DNA of 64,000 nt from CAYPFY01 sp964410105 (GTDB taxonomy: Bacteria; Bacteroidota; Ignavibacteria; UBA10030; SZUA-254), in assembly GCA_964410105.1 (NCBI GenBank), contig CAYPFY010000003.1, positions 62,001 through 126,000 on the forward strand, in the 5' to 3' direction. Both the position numbers and the translations under genes were made by a program. Positions 8,127 to 17,418 of the stretch are shown piece after piece. Position 1 is the first letter of the stretch. The number at the start of each line of letters is the position of its first letter. The notes beneath the pieces are model-generated. The model did not search any database and was not told the DNA's origin. It saw only the letters and a list, made by a program, of their open reading frames with translations.

Positions 8127-11100
8127 ATGTACAGTTGCGTCCGTATGTTCCTGCTCGCTTCCATTCTGCCCACCCTTGCTCTGTCACAAAATCCGACGAC
8201 CAGCTGGCAACCGGTATTTCCCTATCCGACCGGGGGCGATCTGTATGCCATCACGAGCGTCGGGGGTGTCCTGACGGCCGTCGGTACCGGGGGAACCATG
8301 GTAACCTCTTCCGACGGAGGGCAGACATGGCGGCTTCACCCGTATGTGGGCGGAACCACTGAAACATTCAAAGCCCTCGCCTACAAGTACCTTTCGAAAA
8401 CGGTGCCGCCCCTGCAGAATTTCCCCACTGCGATTGCAGTCGGTACCAATGGAACGATCGTGCGGACGACAAACGGCGGCACCTCGTGGTCGAAAGCCAC
8501 CAGCGGCTCAACCCGTAATCTCTATGGAATCTCATTCAACGGAATTGATAATCCGGTGAACGGTACCGGCGGTGCAGTCGCGGTCGGGGATTCGGGGACG
8601 ATTCTCTACAGCTCGAATTCGGGCAGCAGCTGGAATTCCATCTCGTCTCCGACTTCTTCGAGGATCGTAGGGGTTTCGTTCAGCCCCGTCATAGCCGGAC
8701 TAGGAATTGCCTCCGCTGCTAACGGAGACCTTCTTCGGACGAAGAACGGCGGGACCAGCTGGACGCCCCTGGGAAATTTCCCTATTTCGCCGCGGCAGGT
8801 TAGATTCATTGACACTGCCAAAGTCATAGTTCTTGACAACGTCTCATTCTTCATTAGCTCGGATAGCGGTTCGAACTGGTCACAGAATTTTATCTCCAAC
8901 AGCGATTCCCTTGTGAAGAATTTTCAATGTTTCGCGGCCTGGAATAAAGACACTATTCTTGTGGGATCCGAATACCGTCTCTGGCGAACGACCGAGAATT
9001 TCGGGTCGGGCTGGCACCTCTGGCCTCCCCGCGGACAGACTGAGCGTGACATACTCTATTACGGGCTCGTTTTCGTAAACAATACTACGGCGATAGCGGT
9101 GGGGTATGGAGGAGTCATCGCGAGGACCACAAATGCCGGCGACGACTGGACAACGGTGGCATACGGGGCGTCGGGCTCGTATAAATCGGTCTCGTTCAGT
9201 GACGAAAAGCACGGATGGGTGGTCGGCGAGAATTCCGCAATCGTCCGGACCACAAACGGCGGCCAGAGCTGGGCCGCGCTCTCCGGCTATCCCTGGAGCA
9301 ACGTCCACGAGGACCAATTTCACGGATACCGCGGCGTTCATTTCATCAATAACGATACCGGGTGGGTCGTCGGCGATTTGGGAAAGATTCTGCGAACATA
9401 CGACGGCGGCGTTTCATGGGCGGACAGGAACACCGGGTCGTCTTCCAATAACGCCGTGCATTTCTTCAATGCCGAGACGGGTATCGTTGTGGGCACGGGC
9501 GGTTTCTACGGACAGGTAAATTACCCCAACGATGTCCCCGGAATATACCGTACAACCAACGGAGGCGACACGTGGGCAATCCAGGAGAGTCTCTTTACGC
9601 CGGGCACCCGTGGCCATCTCTATAACATGTGCTTCGTCGACGCCAATCATGGCTGGGCCGTAGGAGATACAGGCTCCTATCCTTCGTTTGTGCCTGGCAT
9701 CGCCCAGACCACCGACGGCGGCTTGTCGTGGACGGATAGCCTCCTACCGTTCGCGGGTTCGTTTAAGGGGATCTTCTTCAGGGATATTTCCCACGGCTGG
9801 GCCGTGGGGATGAAAGGGATATATCCCTCCGCGCAACCGCTGATCCTCCAGACGACAAACGGCGGCACGAGCTGGTCCGAGGAAACAGGACACCCATACT
9901 TTTCCTCAGCTCTGAATGCCTCGTTCGAAAATGTCTTCTTTATCAGTTCGGCAGTCGGTTTTGTGGTCGGTTCGTCCCGTATCGACCCGGCCATCAATCC
10001 TTACGTGCCCGTCCCCGCGTTCGGTGCGCTGGCGTTCACGACGAACGGCGGATTGTCCTGGAGCAGGGATACATCGTCCGCAGCCTATCTCAAGGACATA
10101 AGTTTCGCTCAGATCCCGGGATTTGGCTTTGTGGGATTCTCGGTGGTAGCCGGCATTTATTGCTCGGCCACGATTGTCGGTCCAGTGCAGACGGATACGT
10201 GGACGGGAGCCGTCGATAGCAATTGGAATAACGGGGCAAACTGGAGCCTCGGGATCGCTCCCCTCAAATTTCATCATGTTCTGATTAGCCCTAACTCCAT
10301 TCATCCCGACCCGGTCATATTTCACCGGCAGGATATTGTTGCCATAGCAAGCCTGTATCTCGCCGACACATTAACAGTGAGGGATTCTGTAAGGCAGTTT
10401 GTTGTGAAAGGGCCGGTGACGCGTCAGGCTGGCGGATATATCAACGCGAAGGGAACACACGGTAACTATCTGTTCGGAGGAGGGTTCATTGTCATCCCGG
10501 GCTTTCTCTCGAACGCATCCGGATCCTCGTCCGTCAGCGCCGTCGCCGGATCCTTCATCGATCTTGGGAACTCGAGCGCCTCATTCAGGGGAACGGGGGA
10601 CGTTTTCGGAAACTACTATGACCTGATATTCGATTCCTCGTCGGTCATGAGATCGGCCGGCGGAATATCCGTGGAGAACACTCTCACCGTTCTCAAGAGG
10701 CTTGATGTCAACGACAACGATACTGTCGAGGTTACAAATGCCGATCCGCAGTCGATCCAGGGGGACGGAAAAGTTGAGGGGGGCACAATAAGCCGGAAAA
10801 TTCAGGTCGACGCATCAGACCAATACCGCTTCGAGAGTTCCGGTTCATTTGTCCGGTTCGACGTCGGGTCGACGTACCCGGATCTGATGGACATGACCGT
10901 CAAGGCAGGATCAACGCCCCGGGCCTTCGAGTTGAACTGGGAACCCGTCCCCGTAAGCCAGCGAAGCGTCACAGACCACACGATCCGTGCATATCCCGTT
11001 CAACAGTCCACGAAGTACGTCATCGGGATCCCGGGCTCATCTCTGGCCCTCAGGAAGACGGGCAGTATACTCTACGATCCCAATTTCAAGCCGAAAGTGA

Positions 11101-12386
11101 AACGGATCTATTCGGTCAGGGCCCGGGGCGGCGGAGGGGGAGGGCTAGGGAAGACCGGAGCGTCGCCTGAGAACCGGTTCCAGGCAGAACTTTCTCTCAG
11201 GTATGAACCCTCCGAAGTCGATTCGGCCGTCGTCGAGGATTCTCTTGTTCTCGCCCGCGGACCCGTCGCCGTGGATTCTGTCGTGGACGGCTGGAATATG
11301 GTCGCGCTCCCCGTGGTGCCGGAGAATACCACCAAGGACACCGTCTTCCCGGGGGCGATTTCCAGGGCGTACAACTACAACGGCTCGTACCAGATACAGA
11401 CAACCCTTGCGCCTCAGACGGGCTACTGGCTGAAATATCCGTCAAGACGGGCGATCGCGATTCTCGGGAACGACCAGGAGACTGCACCCGTCATCGTCAA
11501 AAAAGGATGGAATCTGATCGGTGCTCTCAGCTACGCTGTCAGCGCATCCACCGTCATCCCCTCCTCGCCCGGCCTGCTGGCGAGTCAGTTCTTCGGCTAC
11601 AGCCGGGGATACAAACCCGCGGCCACACTGAGCGCGATGCGGGCTTACTGGATAAAGGCGAACGCCGACGGGTCGATTTTCCTCGATGCCAATGCGGTCG
11701 CCTCGGCAAAAACAGTTTCTCCTCTCGCAGCATTGAACGACCTGAATGCGCTTACAATTTCCGACAACTCGGGCACCGGGCATGAAATCTACTTTGGAGG
11801 AAACGTCGATCCGGCGCAGTTCGAGTTGCCGCCGCTGCCTCCTGAGGGGGTCTGCGATGTCCGGCTCTCGACCAACCGGATGGTCGAAGTTGCCGATCGG
11901 AAGAATGAGAAGGTAGTCCCCATAAAAATTACCTCGGCGCTTTATCCCGTGACGATCCGATGGCAAATCAAGGATGAGAGCTACACCGGCGCTATCCGGG
12001 TGGGAGGAGTTTCCCGGCCGCTTCACGGCACGGGAAGCGTGACGGTCGATGATCCGTCGTCCGCGATATTGCTCGTGCTTTCGCCGGTTCCGCGCCGCGA
12101 AATACCCGTCGAATTTGCCCTCCGGCAGAACTTTCCGAACCCGTTCAATCCGAGCACCACAATCCGCTACGAGCTTCCAGAGGGTGGCAGGGTGGCTTTG
12201 CGGATCTATAACATACTCGGGCAACTCGTCGCGACCCCCATCGACGAGGTGCAACCTTCCGGGTTTAAATCCGTAGTATGGAATAGTGGAGGGTCGGCGA
12301 GCGGGGTTTATTTCTACCGGCTCGAGGTAACGACCAATAACAAGAATGTTTTTCTGAGCACGATGAAGATGGTCCTCCTAAGGTAA
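8127..12386 (+). CDS. Large secreted protein with Ycf48/BNR-like repeats and a type IX secretion sorting domain
   Basis: 1,419 residues from ATG 8127, chosen because AGGAGG lies just upstream and a signal peptide (MYSCVRMFLLASILPTLALS) follows at once; the open frame extends 39 codons further up without a better start. The first half repeats a TTNGGxSW / GWAVGxxGxI pattern, typical of Ycf48/BNR-like propellers in Bacteroidota. A middle region (DTWTGAVDSNWNNGANWSLG onward) looks like a separate beta-rich domain. The end is a T9SS type A sorting domain: FALRQNFPNPFNPSTTIRYE, then YNILGQLV, then GVYFYRLE and a basic tail. It should be exported by Sec, moved across the outer membrane by T9SS and anchored or released. 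No catalytic motif was found; a binding or adhesin role is a guess. Confidence 0.93.
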   Translation: MYSCVRMFLLASILPTLALSQNPTTSWQPVFPYPTGGDLYAITSVGGVLTAVGTGGTMVTSSDGGQTWRLHPYVGGTTETFKALAYKYLSKTVPPLQNFPTAIAVGTNGTIVRTTNGGTSWSKATSGSTRNLYGISFNGIDNPVNGTGGAVAVGDSGTILYSSNSGSSWNSISSPTSSRIVGVSFSPVIAGLGIASAANGDLLRTKNGGTSWTPLGNFPISPRQVRFIDTAKVIVLDNVSFFISSDSGSNWSQNFISNSDSLVKNFQCFAAWNKDTILVGSEYRLWRTTENFGSGWHLWPPRGQTERDILYYGLVFVNNTTAIAVGYGGVIARTTNAGDDWTTVAYGASGSYKSVSFSDEKHGWVVGENSAIVRTTNGGQSWAALSGYPWSNVHEDQFHGYRGVHFINNDTGWVVGDLGKILRTYDGGVSWADRNTGSSSNNAVHFFNAETGIVVGTGGFYGQVNYPNDVPGIYRTTNGGDTWAIQESLFTPGTRGHLYNMCFVDANHGWAVGDTGSYPSFVPGIAQTTDGGLSWTDSLLPFAGSFKGIFFRDISHGWAVGMKGIYPSAQPLILQTTNGGTSWSEETGHPYFSSALNASFENVFFISSAVGFVVGSSRIDPAINPYVPVPAFGALAFTTNGGLSWSRDTSSAAYLKDISFAQIPGFGFVGFSVVAGIYCSATIVGPVQTDTWTGAVDSNWNNGANWSLGIAPLKFHHVLISPNSIHPDPVIFHRQDIVAIASLYLADTLTVRDSVRQFVVKGPVTRQAGGYINAKGTHGNYLFGGGFIVIPGFLSNASGSSSVSAVAGSFIDLGNSSASFRGTGDVFGNYYDLIFDSSSVMRSAGGISVENTLTVLKRLDVNDNDTVEVTNADPQSIQGDGKVEGGTISRKIQVDASDQYRFESSGSFVRFDVGSTYPDLMDMTVKAGSTPRAFELNWEPVPVSQRSVTDHTIRAYPVQQSTKYVIGIPGSSLALRKTGSILYDPNFKPKVKRIYSVRARGGGGGGLGKTGASPENRFQAELSLRYEPSEVDSAVVEDSLVLARGPVAVDSVVDGWNMVALPVVPENTTKDTVFPGAISRAYNYNGSYQIQTTLAPQTGYWLKYPSRRAIAILGNDQETAPVIVKKGWNLIGALSYAVSASTVIPSSPGLLASQFFGYSRGYKPAATLSAMRAYWIKANADGSIFLDANAVASAKTVSPLAALNDLNALTISDNSGTGHEIYFGGNVDPAQFELPPLPPEGVCDVRLSTNRMVEVADRKNEKVVPIKITSALYPVTIRWQIKDESYTGAIRVGGVSRPLHGTGSVTVDDPSSAILLVLSPVPRREIPVEFALRQNFPNPFNPSTTIRYELPEGGRVALRIYNILGQLVATPIDEVQPSGFKSVVWNSGGSASGVYFYRLEVTTNNKNVFLSTMKMVLLR

Positions 12387-12434
12387 GAACAGCCTCCTCC
12401 TATGCCTTGTGGATTAGGGAAGAGGTGAGGCGAA

Positions 12435-12474
12435 GTGAGAAACCCCGGTGCAGCCGCATGCGCCGGGGTCTCAC
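12435..12474. terminator. GC-rich hairpin between convergent genes
   Basis: GTGAGA-x-ACCCCGGTGCA pairs with TGCGCCGGGGT-CTCAC around a short loop. It lies between the convergent T9SS-substrate and glycosylase genes, so it can serve both strands. There is no strong U-tract on either side. Confidence 0.6.
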
Positions 12475-12504
12475 GCGTTTAGGGGGGATCTCCCGGGAAG
12501 AAGT

Positions 12505-13092
12505 CTACGGCCTTGAAACGAACCGGCTTCCCTTGACGTGGAATCGCCACGGCTTTTCTGCACCTTTGCGTATCCCGATCCGGCGTGTGCGCCCGATTCG
12601 CGAGCTCGCGATTTTCGCCCCTCTTCCGATGTAAATCTCGCTCCCGGTCAAGTCGATTCCGTTCTCCTTGCGCCCGATCGCAAGGGCCTGACACAACCTG
12701 GCGGGGCCGCTCGTTAACTTGGTGTCATCCTCGACACCTCCCCTGTTCTTCACCATGGTTGACATTCCCCTCAAAGGCTCGAGCGCCCGCAGGAGGATTG
12801 CTCGTCCCTTCCCCCGCCTTTCCGTCACGACATTCGAACAAAAATGCATCCCGTATGTAAAATAGACATAGAGGTGGCCTCCCTCCAGGAACATGACCTC
12901 GTTCCGCTTCGTTTTTCCCCGGTAAGCGTGACTCGCTGGGTCTATTTCCCCCAGGTAGGCTTCTACCTCGACAATTCTTCCCGCCAGAGTTTTCTTCCCG
13001 AGCTTGCGTACGAGAAGTTTTCCGAGTAAATCTTTTGCGACAGTGAGTGTAGGGCGGAGATAAAAGGAGCGGGGGAGCTTTTCGTGATGCAT
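12505..13092 (-). CDS. DNA-3-methyladenine glycosylase (AAG/MPG family)
   Basis: 195 residues of the Aag family, which removes 3-methyladenine, hypoxanthine and related alkylated bases to begin base-excision repair. Family landmarks are the start FYLRPTLTVAKDLLGKLLVR, VEVEAYLGEIDPASHAYRGK with the catalytic glutamate, RNEVMFLEGGHLYVYFTYGM, the GPARLCQAL segment and the C-terminal RIGIRKGAEKPWRF. Length is typical. It lies 18 bases after the aldehyde dehydrogenase stop, so it is probably the last gene of the long minus-strand repair operon, before the hairpin at 12435-12474. Confidence 0.95.
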   Translation of the reverse strand: MHHEKLPRSFYLRPTLTVAKDLLGKLLVRKLGKKTLAGRIVEVEAYLGEIDPASHAYRGKTKRNEVMFLEGGHLYVYFTYGMHFCSNVVTERRGKGRAILLRALEPLRGMSTMVKNRGGVEDDTKLTSGPARLCQALAIGRKENGIDLTGSEIYIGRGAKIASSRIGRTRRIGIRKGAEKPWRFHVKGSRFVSRP

Positions 13093-13110
13093 CCGCGGAA
13101 ATGGAGGGTG

Positions 13111-14718
13111 TTAGCGCTTTGTGAAGTCCTTGATGATTTTATCGACCTCCTCCTCCGAGATGCCGGTGCCGAGCTTAGAGCTGGATTTGGCCGCTGGCGG
13201 CGGCGGCACGGCGTCCGATTTTTTGGGCGCATTGCTCGCCTTCAGCCGGATTCTTTCGTCGATCTCCTCCATCCACGATTTTCCACCTTTTGCCGGTGTT
13301 TCCCGCTGTGCCGGCGGCCCCGGTGCGGGAGCGCTCCGCACTTCCTGGGGAGCGTCAGGCGGATTGATCGGACGTGTCTCGAAGGCCAGCCTTTTGACGT
13401 TGAACATGTGCTTGGCCGAAACGTTCTCTGAAATAATCGATCCGCCAAATGTCCCCGGCCCGAGCGTCATCGACGGCAGGAGCTCATTTGTGTACCCGAC
13501 AGCGCCGAGCGCCGCCTGCGTATTGACGAGGACCCTGAAGGCCGGCTTTTCAAGCGCGAATTTCATGATGATATCCTCGTCCATCGAGTGGATCACCATC
13601 GTATGCCCGATCCCGCCGAATTCAAGGAGCTCGACGCAGCGTTCGCAACCCTCGCGCCAGTTTTCAACCGTGTAAAAAGAAAGGACGGGCGAAAGCTTTT
13701 CACGCGAGAGGGGGTGAGATCTTCCCACCTCCTGAAGTTCCGCGATCAATACCTGCGTATCTCCGGGGACGCTGATCCCAGCGTTCTGGGCGATGAATGT
13801 CGCCGGCTTTCCCACCATGTTCGGGTTGATGGCCCCTCGGGAATCAAACATGAGCCGTCCCAGTTTTTCCTTGTCGTCTCCTTCCACGAAGTGACATTTG
13901 CGGCGTTTGAGTTCCTCGACGACGACGGTTTTTACGGATGAATCGACGACGACCGATGCCTCGGTCGAACAGAGGACCCCGAGGTCGAAGATTTTTCCGG
14001 AAACGACGTCCGCAACCGCTTTGCGGAGATTTGCGGTTTTTTCAATGTAGGCCGGCACATTTCCCGACCCCACCCCGTAGGCGGGCTTACCGGAGCTGTA
14101 CGCGGAACGGACCATGGGATTGCTTCCCGTGGCAAGGATGATCGAGACGAGCTTGTGTTTCATCAGTTCGTTCGTGGCCTCAATCGTCGGGTTCGAGAGG
14201 CAGGACATCAGCCCCTGGGGGGCCCCGGCGGCCCCCGCTGCCTGGGCGATGCAATTCATCGCCTCGACCGTGCACCGTGCAGCCCGGGGATGGGGACTGG
14301 CAACAATGGCGTTTCGTCCTTTGACGGAGATGATTGCCTTGAACATGACGGTCGAGGTCGGGTTCGTGGAAGGGATGAGGGCCGCGACCACTCCCATCGG
14401 CTCTGCAATCTCGATGATCTTTTTCTCCCTGTCTTCCCGGATGACGCCGACCGACCGGAGGTCTTTGATCGATTCCCACACGCGTCGCGTCGCAAATTCG
14501 TTTTTCTTCCTCTTGTCCTCGGATTTGCCGAATCCCGTCTCCTCGTGGGCCATCCGGCCGAGACGCTCCGCCGCTTCAAACCCCGCATCGGCCATGGCCT
14601 TCACGATCCTGTCAACGCGCACCTGGTCGTAGGCGCGGAATTCTCCCTGCGCCTGCTTCGCCTTCTGGACGAGATCGCGCATTTCCTGTATGGATTGAAG
14701 ATCCTTGTCAAGCGCCAT
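13111..14718 (-). CDS. CoA-acylating aldehyde dehydrogenase with a C-terminal encapsulation-type tail
   Basis: 535 residues. The core (about 1-450) belongs to the acylating aldehyde dehydrogenases (PduP/EutE-like), which convert an aldehyde, CoA and NAD+ to acyl-CoA; the nucleophile is C250 in GVLCSTEASV. After the core come 85 extra residues: a Pro/Ala-rich linker, a short amphipathic segment (SWMEEIDERIRLKA, about 481-494), a second PPPP linker, and a terminal amphipathic helix (ISEEEVDKIIKDFTKR, 520-535). A flexible linker ending in an amphipathic helix is the classic form of a microcompartment encapsulation peptide. Two EutN/CcmL shell proteins are encoded 11.6 kb away. It is placed after ruvB and the PPC gene in one operon. 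The enzyme class is secure; packaging is inferred and the aldehyde substrate unknown. Confidence 0.93.
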   Translation of the reverse strand: MALDKDLQSIQEMRDLVQKAKQAQGEFRAYDQVRVDRIVKAMADAGFEAAERLGRMAHEETGFGKSEDKRKKNEFATRRVWESIKDLRSVGVIREDREKKIIEIAEPMGVVAALIPSTNPTSTVMFKAIISVKGRNAIVASPHPRAARCTVEAMNCIAQAAGAAGAPQGLMSCLSNPTIEATNELMKHKLVSIILATGSNPMVRSAYSSGKPAYGVGSGNVPAYIEKTANLRKAVADVVSGKIFDLGVLCSTEASVVVDSSVKTVVVEELKRRKCHFVEGDDKEKLGRLMFDSRGAINPNMVGKPATFIAQNAGISVPGDTQVLIAELQEVGRSHPLSREKLSPVLSFYTVENWREGCERCVELLEFGGIGHTMVIHSMDEDIIMKFALEKPAFRVLVNTQAALGAVGYTNELLPSMTLGPGTFGGSIISENVSAKHMFNVKRLAFETRPINPPDAPQEVRSAPAPGPPAQRETPAKGGKSWMEEIDERIRLKASNAPKKSDAVPPPPAAKSSSKLGTGISEEEVDKIIKDFTKR

Positions 14719-14729
14719 GAAAACCTCCT

Positions 14730-15167
14730 TTAAACCTCGGTGAGCTGGCCCGATGTCCAGAGAAACAATCCGGTCCGATCATCCTGTGACCGAGACAATG
14801 GGTCTCCCTCGAATTCGTCAATGAAAACTTCAAGGGCGAAGAGTTTCGTCCCCGGGAGGACATGCCCGCCAAACACGCGTCCCTGAAAATCGCCGAGAAG
14901 AACATGGACGTGGACGAACGGCTTACCGTCCCGCACGCTGACGTTTCCGCTCAGGCTGAGGATCTCCATGCCCCCCGGGAATTCCATCGGATTGTACCTT
15001 TTCGTTCCCTGGTCGTAATAGGCGACGACGGCATGAGTCGTCGCGCCGATCGCCTGTATCCGCCCCAGCCGGATTTTTTCACGTTGGACGATTTCGGTGA
15101 GTCCCTCGAGCAGGTCTGCGCCCAGCGGCAGCTGACCCATGATCGTTCGCTTGACGGTGTAGTTCAT
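14730..15167 (-). CDS. PPC domain (DUF296) protein
   Basis: 145 residues forming a single Plants-and-Prokaryotes-Conserved domain. Signs are the start KRTIMGQLPLGADLLEGL, the GRIQAIGATTHAVVAYYD segment, the histidine-rich HVHVLLGD likely to bind metal, GGHVLPGTKLFALEVFI and the end in LTEV. In plants the domain is fused to AT-hooks; bacterial stand-alone forms are trimeric and of unknown activity. Its ATG overlaps the ruvB stop (ATGA), and it ends 11 bases before the aldehyde dehydrogenase, so it may be functionally tied to that enzyme. No DNA-binding hook is present. Confidence 0.88.
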   Translation of the reverse strand: MNYTVKRTIMGQLPLGADLLEGLTEIVQREKIRLGRIQAIGATTHAVVAYYDQGTKRYNPMEFPGGMEILSLSGNVSVRDGKPFVHVHVLLGDFQGRVFGGHVLPGTKLFALEVFIDEFEGDPLSRSQDDRTGLFLWTSGQLTEV

Positions 15168-16234
15168 CAGTTGCCGATTGCGGGGAATTCAAGCGCCTGC
15201 TGACCTGAAGCCGGAAGGGGGGAGCGCGGGATGTTGAAATGGGTGTAGGCGAGATCCGTGGCCTCCCGGCCGCGCGGCGTCCGGACCATGAATCCTTCCT
15301 GAATCAGGTAAGGCTCATAAACCTCTTCGATCGTCCCGGGTTCTTCACCTACCGCGACCGCAAGGGTGTTGACTCCGACCGGCCCCCCGGCATATTTTTC
15401 CACGATCGTCCTCAAAATGCGCTTGTCCATCTCGTCGAGCCCGTGATCGTCGACCTCGAGCTTGTTGAGGGAATAGACAGCCACATTCTTTGTGATCACG
15501 CCGCCGTATTTTTCCAGAGATTCCTCCACCTGGGCAAAGTCCCTGCACCTTTTCAGGAGCCTGTTGGCGATTCGCGGTGTTCCGCGTGAGCGCCGTGAGA
15601 TCTCGCTCGAACCATCCCCGTCGATCCCGACGCTCAGGATCGCCGCGGAACGGGTGATGATGCGGCGCAGATCCTCCGGGCCGTAGTAATCCAGCCTGTT
15701 TGTTACGCCGAACCGGGATCTCAAGGGGGCGGAAAGGAGTCCCGCGCGCGTCGTTGCGCCCACAAGCGTGAACCGGGGTAGGCTGAGTTGAACGCTCCGG
15801 GCATTCGGACCGCTGTCGATGACGATGTCGATCCTGAAATCCTCCATGGCCGAATAGAGGTATTCTTCGACGATCGGGTTCAGCCGGTGGATCTCGTCGA
15901 TGAAGAGGACATCCCCGGTCTGGAGATTAGTGAGGACGCCGGCAAGGTTATACGGTTTGTCGAGCGCCGGACCTGACGTCGACCGGATCTGTACACCCAT
16001 CTCGTTGGCGATGACGTATGCAAGGGTGGTCTTTCCCAGCCCCGGAGGCCCGGTGAGGAGGACGTGATCCAGATTCTCGGCCCGTTTTCGCGCGGCCGTG
16101 ATGAAGATGCGGAGATTATCGACGATCTTTCTCTGGCCGACGAAATCGCTGAACCGAACCGGACGCAATGTCCGGTCGAGCTCGGCTTCCGATTCAGCGC
16201 GCTCGGGCGATGTATGGTCTGATCGCTTCGACAT
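15167..16234 (-). CDS. ruvB: Holliday junction branch-migration helicase RuvB
   Basis: 355 residues. This AAA+ motor drives branch migration with RuvA. Walker A is GPPGLGKTT, Walker B DVLFIDEIHRL, sensor 1 TLVGATTRAGLLSAPLRSRFG, and the C-terminal winged helix holds the usual GEEPGTIEEVYEPYLIQEGF and RTPRGR. Length is normal apart from a slightly long C-terminal tail (ASGQQALEF). It follows ruvA by 39 bases and overlaps the PPC gene by four. Confidence 0.98.
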   Translation of the reverse strand: MSKRSDHTSPERAESEAELDRTLRPVRFSDFVGQRKIVDNLRIFITAARKRAENLDHVLLTGPPGLGKTTLAYVIANEMGVQIRSTSGPALDKPYNLAGVLTNLQTGDVLFIDEIHRLNPIVEEYLYSAMEDFRIDIVIDSGPNARSVQLSLPRFTLVGATTRAGLLSAPLRSRFGVTNRLDYYGPEDLRRIITRSAAILSVGIDGDGSSEISRRSRGTPRIANRLLKRCRDFAQVEESLEKYGGVITKNVAVYSLNKLEVDDHGLDEMDKRILRTIVEKYAGGPVGVNTLAVAVGEEPGTIEEVYEPYLIQEGFMVRTPRGREATDLAYTHFNIPRSPLPASGQQALEFPAIGN

Positions 16235-16273
16235 GTGGAAAATGTACTGAGATTGGATTTTAATTGCAAGAGC

Positions 16274-16864
16274 CTATTTCGAGGCGTGGTGGAGCGCGCG
16301 CTTGATCATCTCCTCCACAGGGAGATCCCCCTCCTCGGCGAGGACCTGCCTGAGCGCCTGCTCGGCACCCGAACGCGTATGGCCCAGCGACATAAGCGCG
16401 ATGATCGCCTCCGATCGGCTCTTCAGCTGAGCGCTCGTCGCGGCGAGCGGGGGCTCCTTCGCCTTTCCAAGCTTGTCGCGAAGTTCCAGACAAATCCTCT
16501 CGGCCGTCTTTCTCCCGACTCCCGAAATTGCCGTCAACGCGGATATTTTCCCCGACCCGATCGCCTCACGGATCTCTGCCGTCGAGAGGCCGGACAAAAT
16601 ACCCTGGGCAATTTTTGGGCCTATCCCTGTGACCGAGATGAGGAGACGGAAGATCTCTCGCTCAATCTCGGTCGCGAATCCGTAGAGCTGCATGATATCC
16701 TCCCGGACGTGGAGATACGTCAGAATCGTGGCCTGGCCGTCGGCCTGCTGCAATTTTTCGTAGGTGGAAAGGGGGATGGTGACCGCGTAGCCGACCCCGT
16801 TAACGTCGATGACGAGCTCGGTCGGCGCCCTGCTGACGATTCTGCCGCGGAGGTAGGAGATCAT
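16274..16864 (-). CDS. ruvA: Holliday junction DNA-binding protein RuvA
   Basis: 196 residues with the expected three domains: the N-terminal OB fold (MISYLRGRIVSRAPTELVID), the helix-hairpin-helix pair (ISVTGIGPKIAQGILSGL and LTAISGVGRKTAERICLEL) and the small C-terminal RuvB-contacting domain (AIIALMSLGHTRSGAEQAL). It is the tetrameric platform that holds the junction open for RuvB and RuvC. Its ATG overlaps the ruvC stop by four bases. Confidence 0.98.
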   Translation of the reverse strand: MISYLRGRIVSRAPTELVIDVNGVGYAVTIPLSTYEKLQQADGQATILTYLHVREDIMQLYGFATEIEREIFRLLISVTGIGPKIAQGILSGLSTAEIREAIGSGKISALTAISGVGRKTAERICLELRDKLGKAKEPPLAATSAQLKSRSEAIIALMSLGHTRSGAEQALRQVLAEEGDLPVEEMIKRALHHASK

Positions 16865-17415
16865 GAGAATTTTTCAGGGTGGGAAGCGTAGTATGATTTC
16901 CAGCTTCGCGCCCGAAGGGCGGGTGCCGAAGAGCGCCTGTGCACGTGGCAGATCGATACGGCGAGGGCATCCGCGGCATCATGCTGCATGGGGGCCTCCT
17001 CCAGGTGGAGCAAGGCCTGCACCATGAACTGGACCTGCTCTTTTGAAGCGCTTCCCCTCCCCACGATCGCTCTTTTGACCTCGCGGGGGGAGTATTCATG
17101 CGCCGGAATGTTTCGCGCAACCGCGGCAAGCAGCGCTGCGCCCCGTGCGTGCCCGAGCTTCAGGGCCGACTGGGCGTTCCGTCCGCAAAATGCCGTCTCA
17201 ATGGCGAATGCGTCCGGTCGATACCGTTCGATGACCGCCTCCAGCTCGTCGAAAATCTTTTTGAGCCTCTCCGGCATGCTCGCCCGGCTGTCGCTGCGAA
17301 CCACGCCGCAGGCGAGCATCCGGACCTCCGTCCCCCCCCGCTCTCCGGAGTCGGGAGCCTGGACGACGCCGTACCCCGTCTTGAGACTGCCGGGGTCAAT
17401 GCCGAGAATGATCAT
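16861..17415 (-). CDS. ruvC: Crossover junction endodeoxyribonuclease RuvC
   Basis: 184 residues, the Holliday junction resolvase. The acidic metal centre is visible as D7 (ILGIDPGSLKTGYGV), the glutamate in AFAIETAF, and the two aspartates in QHDAADALAV. The conserved KLGHARGA and YSPREVKRAIVGRGSASKEQV are present. The last 25 or so residues are a non-conserved tail. It lies between yebC (3-base gap) and ruvA (overlap), the common yebC-ruvC-ruvA-ruvB order. Confidence 0.98.
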   Translation of the reverse strand: MIILGIDPGSLKTGYGVVQAPDSGERGGTEVRMLACGVVRSDSRASMPERLKKIFDELEAVIERYRPDAFAIETAFCGRNAQSALKLGHARGAALLAAVARNIPAHEYSPREVKRAIVGRGSASKEQVQFMVQALLHLEEAPMQHDAADALAVSICHVHRRSSAPALRARSWKSYYASHPEKFS

Positions 17416-17418
17416 CGG

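Noticed and set aside
8236..10200. Repeated DNA inside the large secreted gene as a possible CRISPR or tandem repeat
   Set aside because: The repeats are protein-level TTNGGxSW modules with diverged codons, not identical DNA units with spacers.
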